Assembly: GCF_910596095.1 (NCBI RefSeq)
Contig: NC_056534.1
Span: forward strand, 10,294,490 to 10,358,489
Direction: 5' to 3'
Origin: Thunnus maccoyii
Taxonomy: Eukaryota > Chordata > Actinopteri > Scombriformes > Scombridae
Length of the DNA stretch: 64,000 nucleotides
The notes under the pieces are model-generated. The model saw only the letters and a program-made list of their open reading frames with translations. It had not been told where the DNA came from and did not search any database. Position 1 is the stretch's first letter. Every line of letters starts with the position of its first letter. Of this stretch, positions 12,560 through 24,400 are shown piece after piece. Position numbers and translations under genes: made by a program.

Positions 12560-15270
12560 TGCTCTGGTTCTGCTTCATCGTTTTTAATCCTTTTTTAAAA
12601 AAACTGTCCTGGTGCCCTACTGCGTGTGCAATATGTAAGATGTGTTTGGTAGCTTCTCCTGAGGAATGTGACATTTTAAAACATATTTTACTGCTGTGCA
12701 AGCTTGTTTTTTCAGCAACTCTGAGTGATGGCTCTGTTAACAGTAACTGTGGTCATTCTCCAACATACTCTTGGAATTGGTTACATTGTCAGGATGCGCA
12801 AAGTTGAACTTATCTAGAGGACACTGTAGAAAGCCTCAGCCATCGCCTGACTGCCCGAGCTCTCTTGAGAAGTCGCCTGATGCTAATGAAGCTCTGCCTT
12901 TAAGTATCAAGCTAATGATGACTGAAATGCATACTGATATTGTTAATAAGCTTTACTCCATCATCACAGAGAAATTACTGCAGCTATTGAAACCCTTTTA
13001 GAGCAAATTGGAATAACTCAGTGAGACTGTTGCAAACCTTCAACACTCAGCCAACAACAATAGCAGTCAACTGGCTGACCTTGAAGCCAAAGTTTACAAA
13101 TTGACCACTTTGGCTGACTGTCTGATCTGGGGGCGCGTTCGTGTTGGAACAATATTTGGATCGTCAGTATAACTTGTGTATAACTCCTTCCATAAAACTT
13201 TTTGGCATCAGCTGGATCCATTACTTTTACACAAGTATAATGAATCTTTTAATTGGTTGCCTTCTCCAAACCCTGTGCTTGCAAATATTTCTCTGATACT
13301 AAAGAAGGGCAAAGACCCACTCCTTTGTACCTCATATTGATCAATTAGCCTCTTAAATGTAGATTTTAAATCGCCTTGAATCTTTCCTTCTGACTATCTA
13401 TTTAGCCGACCAAACAGTGCTTCTTTGTAACAGGCATTATTTCTCTAATCTTAGACATGTTTTCAACACTATTTATCATCCTCCAATTTCAAACACTCAA
13501 GAATTGCTTGTCTCTCTTGATGCAGAGAAAACATTCAACATAGTTGAGTGGGGCTGTCTTTTCTACTCTCTATGAAAATTTGGCTTTGGTAAAAATTTCA
13601 TTTCATGGATTAAATTACATCTCCCCAGGCCTCTCCCAGGTCAGAACTAATACTGTGCAGTCTGACTAGTTTTACCTGTTTCACTCTGCTCGCCCAGGTT
13701 GCCCTTTAAGCTCCATATTATTTATAATTGCCATTGAACCCCTATCAATAGCCCTTCAATATAACCCTGCTATTTCTGGAATCTGCAGATATGAGATAAA
13801 CCTGCAGTATGGAACTTTTACACATAAATGAATGTCCGTTACATTCAAGCCCTTGCCAGACGAGTTCACACAATTCTGATTAAGCCTATCACCGACAGAT
13901 AAATCTGTCTGTATTTCACAGTATACAGAGTTTTTAAATCTCATGTCGGGCATGACATTCCCACACTGGCTGTTTGGCTGTCAATTGTGCACCTTTTCTA
14001 GACTTTCCAAATGTTATCAGACTGAATGGATCAAAGTCTGATAGTGAAACAAATCATTTTGTCTGGGTTGTTTGACCCTCAAAAGAATTTATCCACCGTT
14101 TTACAGCCACAACAGCAGGTTACGGCCAGTGGTCTGCTGGCATACTGGTACAAAGTTCATTGGGGTGTTTCTGGGCTGGTGGACCGTCAAAACACATCCA
14201 TTTTTATCGCCCATCTCTGTGTGCCTGTCATTCGGGGTGCGCATGTGAGCATGCTGCATGCATGTGTCAGGCCGTATTCAGACAAAATCAGGTGTTGAGT
14301 GCATTGCTGCAGGGTTGAGCGGAGGTGTGTGGGAGTGTTTGTGCTCTAGAACGTAACCACTGTGAAACAATCAGAAAAAAACATTTTATTGATGTGATTC
14401 ACCGGCTTTCTTGCCATTCCCTCTCTTCATTCACTCCCTAGCTCACTCAACCACAGCTAATCTCTCTCCCTCTCTCTCTTTTTCTCTCATCTTTTTTAAA
14501 TGAGTCAGGAAGTCGACAGAAAAGTCTAACTTTACTTTTAAAATGATCAAACGAAGAGAAATATCCTCCCCTCATCCTAGTAACATCTTTGTACTCAGGT
14601 TAGGTATTTGCAAATTTAAAGATCTATATATTGATAATATATTTGCCTCCTTTCAACAGCTCTCAGATAAATACTTGCTACCTAAGTTACATTACTACAG
14701 ATATTTGCATATCCATTCTTTTTTCCGCTCTAGATTTCCTGGATTTCGAGCTTTACCTATGGACACACCCCACGATGACTTCTTGACATCAGCAAACTTT
14801 TGTTTAAAGAATTAATTTCACTGGTTTACAATAGCATTTGTCTAATACGTCTGCAAACATCTAACCCACTTAGGGTCCTGTGGGAGGAAGACTTGGGAGA
14901 AGAAATTTCTAATGAACTATGGTCTGATATTTTGCATCGGGTTCATAATTCTTTTTGTGAAAGGCATGCTCTTATACAATACAAAGTTGTGCACCGTACC
15001 CACTACACCAATGCTAGATTATCTAAAATCTTCAGCAATGTTTCTCTTGCATGTAATCACTGTCAGCATTCCCCGATAGACCTCATACACATGTTCTGGC
15101 TATGTCCAGTTTTAAGTAACTACTGGACAGAGATTTTTAAAACAATCTCAGACATTATTGTAGAAAGGGTTGCACAAAATCCGCTCACAGCTTTGTTTAG
15201 GATCTCTCACTTTCCTTCTGTCTGCATTTGTGTTGGATTATTGATATTCTTTACTTCTTTAAGATAGAAA
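12560..15270 (+). mobile_element. Degraded L1-type LINE in intron 8 of copy B
   Basis: Translated fragments follow the order of an L1/Tx1-type LINE. ORF1-like coiled-coil sequence comes first (about 12910-13110: NNNSSQLADLEAKVYKLTT). Reverse-transcriptase pieces follow (about 13255-13960: ILKKGKDPLLC, ISLLNVDF, GCPLSSILFIIAIEPLSIAL). Last is the C-terminal Cys/His region (14543-15267: CNHCQHSPIDLIHMFWLCPV). Frames are broken by many stops and shifts, and sequence is missing between ORF1 and the RT. The first part (12560-12910) is shared with intron 8 of copy C (about 26600-26943), so the insertion predates the B/C split, and a gypsy element later replaced the rest in C. Confidence 0.7.
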
Positions 15271-15429
15271 AAAATTAGACTTACTTTAAAGAGTTCATCC
15301 GATAAGTTCCTGAAAGTGCTCCCTTTTTTTGATTATGTCAAAAGGGTTAATTTTCCACGTAACAAATATTAGAAGATACAGCCTACCATCATAGCTTGCT
15401 CCTTCCCTGTCCATATATAATGTGAGATG

Positions 15430-16210
15430 TGACTCTTTTATTCAGTTCAATTCAATTGAACACAACTTTATTAATCCACAAAGGCAATTTAATTTTGCAC
15501 ATAAGTGAAAACAGACAGGAAAATCATAATAAGATAAAGATAAAAATAAATAAATAAGGAAATTGTCCACCAGGGGTGTGCCCGAATACAAATACATTAT
15601 TCGGCAAAGCACAAATAATGGGTTTTTTTTTATGAATATTTGTTTCATACAAATATTTTAAAAATTATTTGTTTTCCGGAAGAAAGAAAAACATGTTAAA
15701 TACCAGCACACAGGTCGGTTACATCACTATCTCAGTCTCTCTCCTCTGCTCCACTGTTACGCATTTCCTAATTTGGATATCACTCCCAGAGTTGGGGATG
15801 TTCCCCGGAGACAAAGCTGAACTACTGACACAAATGAAGTGCTCCCAAGAGAACACTTCTTGAACACTTATTGTAACACTTTAATTTTCTAAAATATAAT
15901 AATAAAAAATAATAATAATAATAATTTTTCTGCCTCAACAAATACAGATACAAATACAAATACTGGGCCCTCTGCACATCCCTATTGTCCACATGACAGA
16001 TAGGCATTTAAGTATTTCATGCACCAAGCTCCAGATAGAGCACAAGCTGTCCTTCAGTTCCTTGTTCACCAGGCGGATAGCTTCAGGAATGAACGATGCT
16101 CTGTGCTGGAGGCAAAGGCAGCGCCTGAGAGGGAGTATCTGGAACTGAGGGTGAAGGACATGGGTACTCTCCCCCATGATGTCGTAGGCCTTTACTCTGA
16201 CCTGCTGCTC
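15430..16210 (-). mobile_element. LINE 3' tail in intron 8 of copy B, split by a MITE
   Basis: This is the same element as at 1025-1330. It has an antisense tail (ttcaattcaattgaa), then coding-like sequence on the minus strand (FIPEAIRLVNKELKDSL at about 16045-16095). It is interrupted by a 414-bp hAT-type MITE at 15571-15984. Shared position in A and B means the LINE tail was in the ancestral intron. Confidence 0.5.
15571..15984. mobile_element. hAT-type MITE with perfect 8-bp target duplication
   Basis: The ends are imperfect inverted repeats: caggggtgtgc on the left and, on the opposite strand, tagggatgtgc on the right. Flanks are identical 8-bp copies of ttgtccac (15563-15570 and 15985-15992). 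It is absent from the homologous LINE tail in copy A (aatagtccacatggc near 1158-1172), which is the empty site. Confidence 0.85.
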
Positions 16211-16780
16211 ACAGAATTCATTTATTCTCCTTTTTCTTTCTCTTCATCTTTTTCTTTTCCTTGAACTTTCTTGATGTAATATTTTTATAATTGTTATTAT
16301 CAATATGTTACTACTGGTTTGTTATTTTATTTAATGACTTCATTATTCTGTTTTATAATTGGCCCATGAAAGTGTGCTGACTGTGGCAACCATCTTGTTG
16401 CGGTAAATAGTCATTGTAAATTATTAAATAAATAAAAGTGGGGAAAAAACTGTCCATTGTGAGTGTGGCAGTGCTTTAAAAGTACAATGCTAAATCAGTG
16501 GAGTACTCTCAGGATGATCTTCAACTCAACCATGTATTTTTCATTTTTTTATTCTTTTATAAAGGTGGATACAAGCTTAACTTTGAAGTTTGAGATCTGG
16601 GATGAAGACTCAACGAGTAATGACGACCTTCTGATATCATGTCAGACGAAGCCGAAACAGGGGTCATACAACCTTAACTGTTCATCATCACTAGGCAGCT
16701 TCGAGGTCAAGTACACACTGACCTGTGACCCTCACCTGACTGGAGACAAGTGTGATCGTTACAAACCATCTCCACGTTGA

Positions 16781-19700
16781 GAAATGCATTTTTGGAGTCA
16801 TGCTATTCACAAATGCCAGTGGCTTTACTTTAACTGAGTGTAATGTGTGATTAATTGATCATTTAACAAGTAATAATGGAACAAAAAAAGTACTTTCTGT
16901 GAGTGATGAAACAAAATGATGATTAGTAAGATGATGATTACATGTCAGTTTAGTGCTCACTAATTAACTACTCAATTATATAGGGAGTAGTAAATGTGTG
17001 AACAAGACAGTCTTGTTAGACATAGTCCAGTCTGTCTTTCTTGTAATAACTATGTAATTAACAGCCTGTAAATTAAAAGATTAACACATAAAGTTTACTT
17101 GTTTGAGAGAGTTGTGCATTAGAATTCCTGTTTAATTATGTTCTCAGCAACATCTCAGAGATGATAATGGAAACAAACATGTAGCTGAATGTGCCTACAG
17201 GATAGGTTCACAATTTTTCAAGTCTGTCTTTAAACAAGTCAGATGCCCCTACGAACACTGAAGGAGGTTTTCCTCGAGTAATCATTCCTCCTGCCCATAA
17301 ACAGCTGTAGCCGGGTGGTAAATTGGTTCAGATGTTATTTTCCACTTAGGTGTGATAGCTCTCAAAGTTGTTTGAATGTCGAATACAGTAAATGATTCAA
17401 ATGTGTTTCTTACTGACAGATAACAGACTCTCCTCTCTCCGACTTTAAGAAAGTTGTTCATGGTTCTTTTGTAGACCCACAATTAACACAGATGCACTGT
17501 TTTTAACTAGACGATGAATCAGAAAACAAATAAAATATAAAACTGGTGATACACTTGAGTTTAATCTGTAATGTTTCCACTCTGCAGTGATGTTTTGACG
17601 TATCAGATCAGTCTGATCAGTTGCAACTGATTTCCAGTAAGGGGAGTTGTCGATTTCAGGGTCAACTGAGGATAAAGGAGCGAGGAAAGATCAAATAAGG
17701 GCATTGGGGTGTACCCACAGTTACCAAATGTAGTAGGTGGAACTTTAGCACCCAGTTGATCTAGTGTATTGATAGATGCAGGAGGAGTAGCAGACGAGTT
17801 AGTGGAATGTGCTTTGGTCAGAAAATGCCAAGTTTAAGGGTGTGGTATGCCTGTTTTTCATGCACCTCTTGTTTGGGGCACACACTGAGATCTGAGGTAA
17901 GAGATTTGCTGTGATTTTAAAGTGTCACATGTGAAGTTCAGATAACAAATTTATATCTTTGTATTTTTCTTAAGAGAGCTGATTTAACACAGCCATCCCT
18001 GCTGCGAATGTGTTTTTTCCTGATTTATCCATGAAATGTTTTTCGATTGTGGTTTATTGTTGTTCTGTTTGTGTAGTGACTTGTAAGCCCTGAGCTGTTC
18101 CCAGAGGACACACAGACCTATAACTGCTTGGGTTGTGTGAATCTAAATTTCTGATATTTATTGAGAAATGTGCATAAGCCACAGAGGTTGTGAAATTGTA
18201 ATTATTTTACATTGATGCTGTGCTTCCAGTTTCAATTGTCTTTGTCTTTTCCAGTCGTGTGTATGTGTGTGTGTGTGTGTGTGTGTTTGTGTGAATGCTG
18301 CAGGTTTTCAATATTTTAAAGATAAGACTAACATCGGTCCTTCTTTCTTTCTGCAGGGTTTCCTGGTGGCAGCCAGTGGGTGCACTGGGAATTGTGGGCA
18401 CACTGTATGTGTGATACCTTGATTTACAGTGAAGTTGGTGTGTAGTGGTAGTTTGGGTGTGGTCACCTTTAGATTGGGTGAGTGGTGTAGTGGTTCCTTT
18501 ATCATCTGCCTTTGGGACCACACTGTGCTGCCTCCTCTGACTGGCTTCCTTCAGGCTCTGCTTTAGTAGGACCTGCAGATAATTTTTAAATTAATTTTAT
18601 GACATAATAAAACTGCTTGTAAGAACGCTTGCACCGGTTATTTTGACTGCTGAGTTTATTTAGAACTAGATGTGGCTGTATCCATTGTTACATTTGGTTA
18701 CAGGATTCAGGCTGTGCCTCATTTGTAAATGCGCACAGCATCTCTCTTACAGGGGAAACACACTTATCATTTCATCTGCTTGAGTTTATCATTTAATAAA
18801 CTCAAGCAGGTCTCTTTCAACGTCACAGTTGGTTTAGTGCCAAATTCCATCTTTTTGCTATGATCCTTCCACTACAGCTCAACAGGGAAACAAAAAGTGG
18901 GAAGAAGTGTAATTTGATTATTTAAATCTCCAGAGACGCCGTCACTTCACTCAGTAAGGAACCTTCCTACGCAAAAAAGACTATTCAACCACAGTCCAGT
19001 TTTCAGCCATGTTTTTGCTCCACAATTCCTGACAAATACTCTATTATCTCATGGCTAGATGAAAGTGTAAAACATTGATGAGCAATTATGTCGTGGGCCA
19101 CCACTTCCTCAACCAGACAATACTGGCAACTAATGATGATGATAAACACACAAAACTGCAACCTTTTATGATATGGCTGGCCTTATTCTATATTTTTCTT
19201 AATGTTACTAAATCCCTAAAAAAAACACCACAACTATCAAAGCATTTGTCTGTCTCTTCCCTAAAGTGTCTGTGGCACTCATCGCCAAGCCTATTATCTC
19301 CTACTGTAGACGTAACAGTGGGCGTGGACACACACCTCTCTCATCTGTTGTGAAATCAGGAAGAGGATGAGGGAGAAATCAAACCTCAGCCACATTCTTT
19401 TGGAAAATTAATACAGCAATGAAAACAATTTTGCCCACCGATAATTCTCCCTACGATGTCGCTCTGCTAGCTACGGTTATAGTCACCCACAATCACATTT
19501 GACAGATACATTTTTGATGAGTCATCAAACATTTGAAAATGTTTTACAGGAAGAAAAGAGACTGGAATTTTGATATAAAAATACTCCATATCATATATAA
19601 TATAAATATATTATATATATATTTATATAATATAAATATAAATACTCTCTCTATGTATTTGGCATACAAAAAGAGATGTATTTTTATCTCTGTGTCTATA

Positions 19701-20413
19701 AATGTTTTTGGACAACAATGGATATTTATGGCACAGACAAATAAGATATATCATGCTTTGACAACTTAGAAAATACTTGACGGAATGATTGTTGGTTTTG
19801 CTCTTTAAAAAAAAAAAAATAGAATATCACCAGCGTTACCCTTTGACAACTTTGCTGAGCCAGTGGGTTACCCCCTCTCAAATTTTACAGTAACAACACA
19901 TCAGTTACAACTAATAGCTACAATGCTCACTAGAGGGCGCCTTTTACACAGCATCCATCTGCTTGACTGTCACTGTCTTCACCATAAATACTTTCAGAAA
20001 TACCAATAAAACTAGGTCTGCTGAGTGGACCAGCTGTGCAGTTATGAACATTGCTAACAGTCAAGCATGACACACAAATTTAAAGACTTAAGGGAAGGTA
20101 TCATTGCAACCTACTTTGGTGTGCTTCAATTGTTTTGCTTAAATTAATTGTTTGTACTGTTTTGAGATGGGTTTTTTTTTTTTTTTTACTATGACAAAGC
20201 CTGTCTCAAATGTTTGGCTACTCTACAGTAAATATGACCACAACATTTGCTGTTACCTGCAGACTTGACAGTCACACAACATCCTGGCCCGATCTAAACT
20301 GAGACACACACTGCAGAAATACAAGAGAAACCCTGCTGATACCTGAAGAGGTAATCAGTTTTCAAAAAATAAACATAATGCATAATGAACATTTAAAGGC
20401 TTAGTTCATCCTT
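16781..20413. other. Intergenic region between copies B and C (first part)
   Basis: There is no gene here. Just after the stop, about 90 bp match the flanks of A and C. B then lacks about 1.5 kb that both others carry. From 16880 the sequence aligns with 30370-30800, and 17400-17950 aligns with 41990-42670, on either side of the large C-D insertion. A (TG)n run sits at about 18262-18292 and an AT-rich tract at about 19580-19645. The 19055-20413 part is the duplicated 5' flank also found upstream of B. Confidence 0.5.
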
Positions 20414-20490
20414 GTTACAAAAACAAATGCTGTACAGTAATTCCCACTCTGGGACAGTGGGAATTACTGTACAGCATTTGTTTTTGTAAC
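20414..20490. repeat. Perfect 35-bp inverted repeat with 7-nt loop upstream of copy C
   Basis: The left arm 20414-20448 and right arm 20456-20490 are exact reverse complements. The loop is ctgggac. The left arm has a partial counterpart upstream of B (about 7379-7411), but the right arm has none. At this point copy C also lacks the 580 bp present in B. It lies 671 bp upstream of the ATG of C. Confidence 0.95.
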
Positions 20491-21161
20491 AGATTTATTT
20501 TAGTTTTATTTAGTTTTTGAAAAAATCTTAAGGTCCACTAACTACCTTCTTTAGAGCTTTCAACTGCATCTCACTTCTTTAGCACGTGGAGTAGGCTCAG
20601 TTGTTATCACTTATACCCTAATGCTCAATTTTTAGTATTTTCTTTTTTTTAAATTTTGCAGTATTCATTGCTGACTGTTGCTACAATAACACAGTTGGGG
20701 CGAATGTTTTCAGCTACTAGAAGAGGCAAGACAGGCAAAAGTTGGATGAACTTGAAGAGAAGTAGGAGCAAAAGGAAGAAGAGTCCAATATACTGGTAGA
20801 TGGGTATCATGATGAAAATATAATGTCAAGTGAGAGCAGTATGAAATTTGGATATTTGCAAGGTTAGGCACCTCCAGGCTGCTGTGCCTGTTTGATAAAT
20901 AATGTTTACAACACAGGATCTGGTCTACTTCAGAAACAAGGCCCACAGTTTGCTCAGTTGTTAGAAGATATCATTGCAAATTTAGATACAAAGAAGAAAA
21001 ATTATGTTTTCATCCGGCAAGACACTGATGGGGAAACAAATAATTACAATTCTTGCTGTCTTCATTAATAATTATGTGTAGTTGAAATGACAGTCACTGA
21101 TTTCCTTTTCCATTGTATCTGTCTTTCTCTGAAACATTTCAGTGTCTCTTTGCCTCCCGCC
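20491..21161 (+). other. prf1: Proximal 5' flank and 5' UTR exon edge of copy C
   Basis: The stretch is homologous to 7992-8751 upstream of B. An acceptor-like tract (ctgtctttctctgaaacatttcag) ends at 21142, 19 nt before the ATG, so the start codon probably lies just inside a second exon. No TATA box or CpG-rich promoter can be named with confidence. Confidence 0.45.
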
Positions 21162-21431
21162 ATGCTCTCCATTTCACCTCCTCCCCCTCTCTACCTGAGT
21201 TTCCTCCTCTTTCTTTCGTACCACTCCCCTGTTCTCTCCTGTCAGATTGGGAACCGCAGCCAGTGTGAGTCTGCTCCCTTTGTGCCAGGCCACAACCTGG
21301 TGGGTGAGGGCTTTAATGTGGTCACCCTGCGGCGAAAAGGAGCCTATTTGGTTGACGTGGGAACCTACCTCACTCCAAACGGCACCTGTACTCTCTGCTC
21401 CAACCCTACTCAAGGCAACAGGCTGCAGAAA
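21162..21431 (+). CDS. prf1: Copy C exon 1: signal peptide and N-terminus
   Basis: It encodes 90 residues: a hydrophobic leader ([17 protein letters not shown]), then the mature start [19 protein letters not shown], an N-glycosylation sequon NGT, and CTLCSN. It ends in phase 0 at the donor gtaatt. The ATG has a purine-poor context (cccgccATGc) but is conserved in B and D. Confidence 0.88.
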
Positions 21432-24400
21432 GTAATTTAAATCAGAAAGGCACAAACACAGACTTATACATTCTGCAGCATATCAAAGAGTTGCACATAC
21501 TATATGTGTAGAGGCTAAACATGCTGTTCTCACCTTTTTTTTTCAGCTGCCAGTCTCTGCAGTGGACTGGCGTGCATTCAGCCGATGCAATACTGACCTC
21601 TACAGCAGTGCACACACCTCTGTCAGGTATTGTATTACACAGCATCATAATCACTGAAAGGATTATATCATCCATTTTTATATTTTAATTTATGTCATTC
21701 CATTGCCTCAATACAGTTGTGCTGGGGTGCAAAACACAACAACATTTTTACAAAATGCAACATTTCACAAAAGACTACATTTCCAAAGCACAATAGCATT
21801 TCATAAAAAATGACGTTTCAGAAAACACAACATTTCCATCCATCCATCCATTTTATGCTGCTTATCTGGCTTACGGTGGCATCAGACTGCGTAAGGAAAC
21901 CCAAACATCCCGGCAACTCCCCATAGCTCCTCTCAGAGGATCCCAAGGCCCTCCCAGGCCAGAAGAGATATGCAATCCCTCCAATGTGTTCTGGGTCTGC
22001 CCTTATGGCTCAGCTCCTTCTTTACCACAACGCCTTCATTACTGCTGATGCTGCAAAGGTCTCATATCCCTGGCAGAGGTCTCTGAGGCAGCTCCTCAGT
22101 AGCAAGACGTCAGGTGTGGATGAAATTCGCCCTGAGATGCTGAAGGCTCTGGACATTGTTCAGCTATCATGGCTGACACACCTCTTCGATGTAACATGGA
22201 GGTAGGGGACAGTGCCTGTCGACTGGCAGTCCGGGGTGGTGGTTCCCATTTTTAAAAAAGGGGACCGGAGGGTATGATCCAGCTATCAGAGGATCATACT
22301 ACTCGGCCTTCTGGGGAAAGCTTATGTCAGGGTGCTGGAAAGGAGGGTCCGGCCGATTGTTGAACCTCGGATTCAGGAGAAACAATGCAGATTCCATCCT
22401 GGCCACAGAACAGTGAACCAGTTCTTTACCCTTGAAGGGTACTTGATGGATGATGGGAGTTTACGCATCCAGTCTACATGTTCTTTGTGGACATGTGGGG
22501 GGTGCTGCATGAGTATGGGGTACCAGGGCCGTTGTTGCGAGCCATTTGGTCCTGACATAACTGCAGTGAGAGCAATGTCCGCATTCTTGGCAGGAAGTCA
22601 GACTTGTTCTGAGTTGAGCTCCGACAGAGTTGTCCCTTGTCACCAATTCTGTTTGTGATTTTCATGTACAGAAGCTCGAAGCGCAGCCGGGATGGGATGG
22701 TGGTGGGGTGTGTCTGGTCTGGGGACCTCAGGATTGTTTCTCTGCTGTTTGCGGATGATGTGATTCTACAATGTCTTTGTTCATGCAGAAACACAACTAC
22801 ATTTCATGAAAATTTCATGAAAAATGGGTATATTCCCCTTTGAGACTATTTCACTACATAGACTCATGCAGTCACAGTCTTCTTTGTCCAAAATTGCCTA
22901 CGTTTATCACATTATCAACAATTTCTTTTCATTTGTAAATATAAATTTTAACATACTGTAAAAATAGAATTGAATAAATAAACCTTTCTAATGAAGGAGT
23001 TTTAATGGTGATTCTCTCCTGTAAATTGTGTCCACAGCTCACTGATTGACATTTACATCTCCCAGGACAGTGATGACTGGAAGGTAGGAAACATTTCACA
23101 GTTGTTGTTGTTGTCAATCAATCAAAACATGAGGTGATTTCTTTTTTTAAACCACTGGAGTGTTTTTCCTAAACCTGGTCTAAAGAAACATATTACAGTA
23201 AATGAAAACCTTAGATCACAGTTTCTGTCAAAAGAGCTAGTAATGGTAACAGTATATTAAATTAAAAGTATTGCAAATCAAATATTTTTTTTATAAATGA
23301 ACGGTTATATTTAATACACTATACTGTGGTTAGTGGCTAGTACTGTGGTATTATGGTTGAACATCAAACATCTCATGAGCCTCTTGTTTTCATCAGTTTG
23401 GCCTGGATTTAAATACACTTGTGTCGTTCAACCTGGATGTTGGGGGAACACATTCGTTTGCATATAAATTTGCTGTGAAAAAGAACAAACAGGATCACTA
23501 CTCCTTCAGCTTACATGGGGTCACCTGTAGCCATTACAGGTAAGGTGTGAAGACCCCTGCATCACCACAGAATTATTGATTTTTCAGTCATGTTTGTATA
23601 CACAGATAATTTACTAGTGTGTTTCTTTGAGTCTAGCTACCGTGTGTCAAGCACACCGCCCCTCAGCTCCGAGTTCAGTAAGGATTTGTCGAGACTGCCA
23701 AGTTTCTACAATTCCTCAACCATGGCTAAGTACACTAGACTCATACGTCTCTATGGCACACACTACATCCACCAGGTTAAAATACTCACACACACACACC
23801 ATATTTATTTCCTTATTTCACAAATGAATAACAATAATCATTCATTCATTGTCTCATCAACACTGTACTTTGTTTCAGGTTCATCTTGGGGGACGACTAA
23901 GGCGAGTCACAGCTGCACGTACCTGTTTGTCCTCACTGAACGGGCTCTCCTCAGATGACGTTAGTAGTACACGTGTCTGGACACAGTAACCAAACTGCAT
24001 ATTTTTACACACATTCCATATGCACACTATCACACATGTTGTTACACTGTCTTGAAAGAAAGAACATATTTTTTAGTTGATCAAATTTGAACAAACAATG
24101 ATGTATATCATTTACAGTATATACCAGACCCCATGATATCTCCAATTGTGTGTCATTTACTGGGGGGATGAACGCCATTCTTCCAAAAGATATTCCCTCA
24201 TTTGATGTTTTGATTATGCTGATGGAGAGCACTGTCTAACACTGGCCATAAATTATTTCTCCTCCTGTCCTTCAGGTGCACTCCTGCTTATCACTTGGTC
24301 TTGGTGTAGGCCTTGGGAAACTGAAATTATCCAGTAACCAAAGGTGCTCCAGCATCCTACAGAACACGGACTTCTCCAACTCGTTCCGCTCTGGTCTCCA

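Larger units (their letters stand above)
8752..16780 (+). pseudogene. prf1: Perforin-1-like copy B, nine coding exons, inactivated
   Basis: The coding exons, by splice sites and comparison with copies C and D, are 8752-9021, 9136-9215, 9657-9698, 10038-10180, 10273-10420, 10539-10619, 10912-11408, 12186-12279 and 16565-16780. The start ATG follows a splice-acceptor-like ctgaaacatttcag at 8719-8732, so a 5' UTR exon probably lies upstream. The product would have a signal peptide, a MACPF domain with [13 protein letters not shown] across the exon 5-6 junction, a short Cys-containing linker and a C2 domain. Two lesions disable it. Exon 3 is 42 nt against 46 nt in C and D, and this shift gives TAG at 10045-10047. 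In exon 6 a CGA codon has become TGA (10563-10565). The exon 5 acceptor also lacks the tctag present in C and D. The remaining exons are open, so decay is fairly recent. A truncated product cannot be excluded. Confidence 0.88.

Noticed and set aside
22461..22794. Minus-strand open frames across the Rex3-type RT.
   Set aside because: These are shadows of the degraded plus-strand reverse transcriptase.
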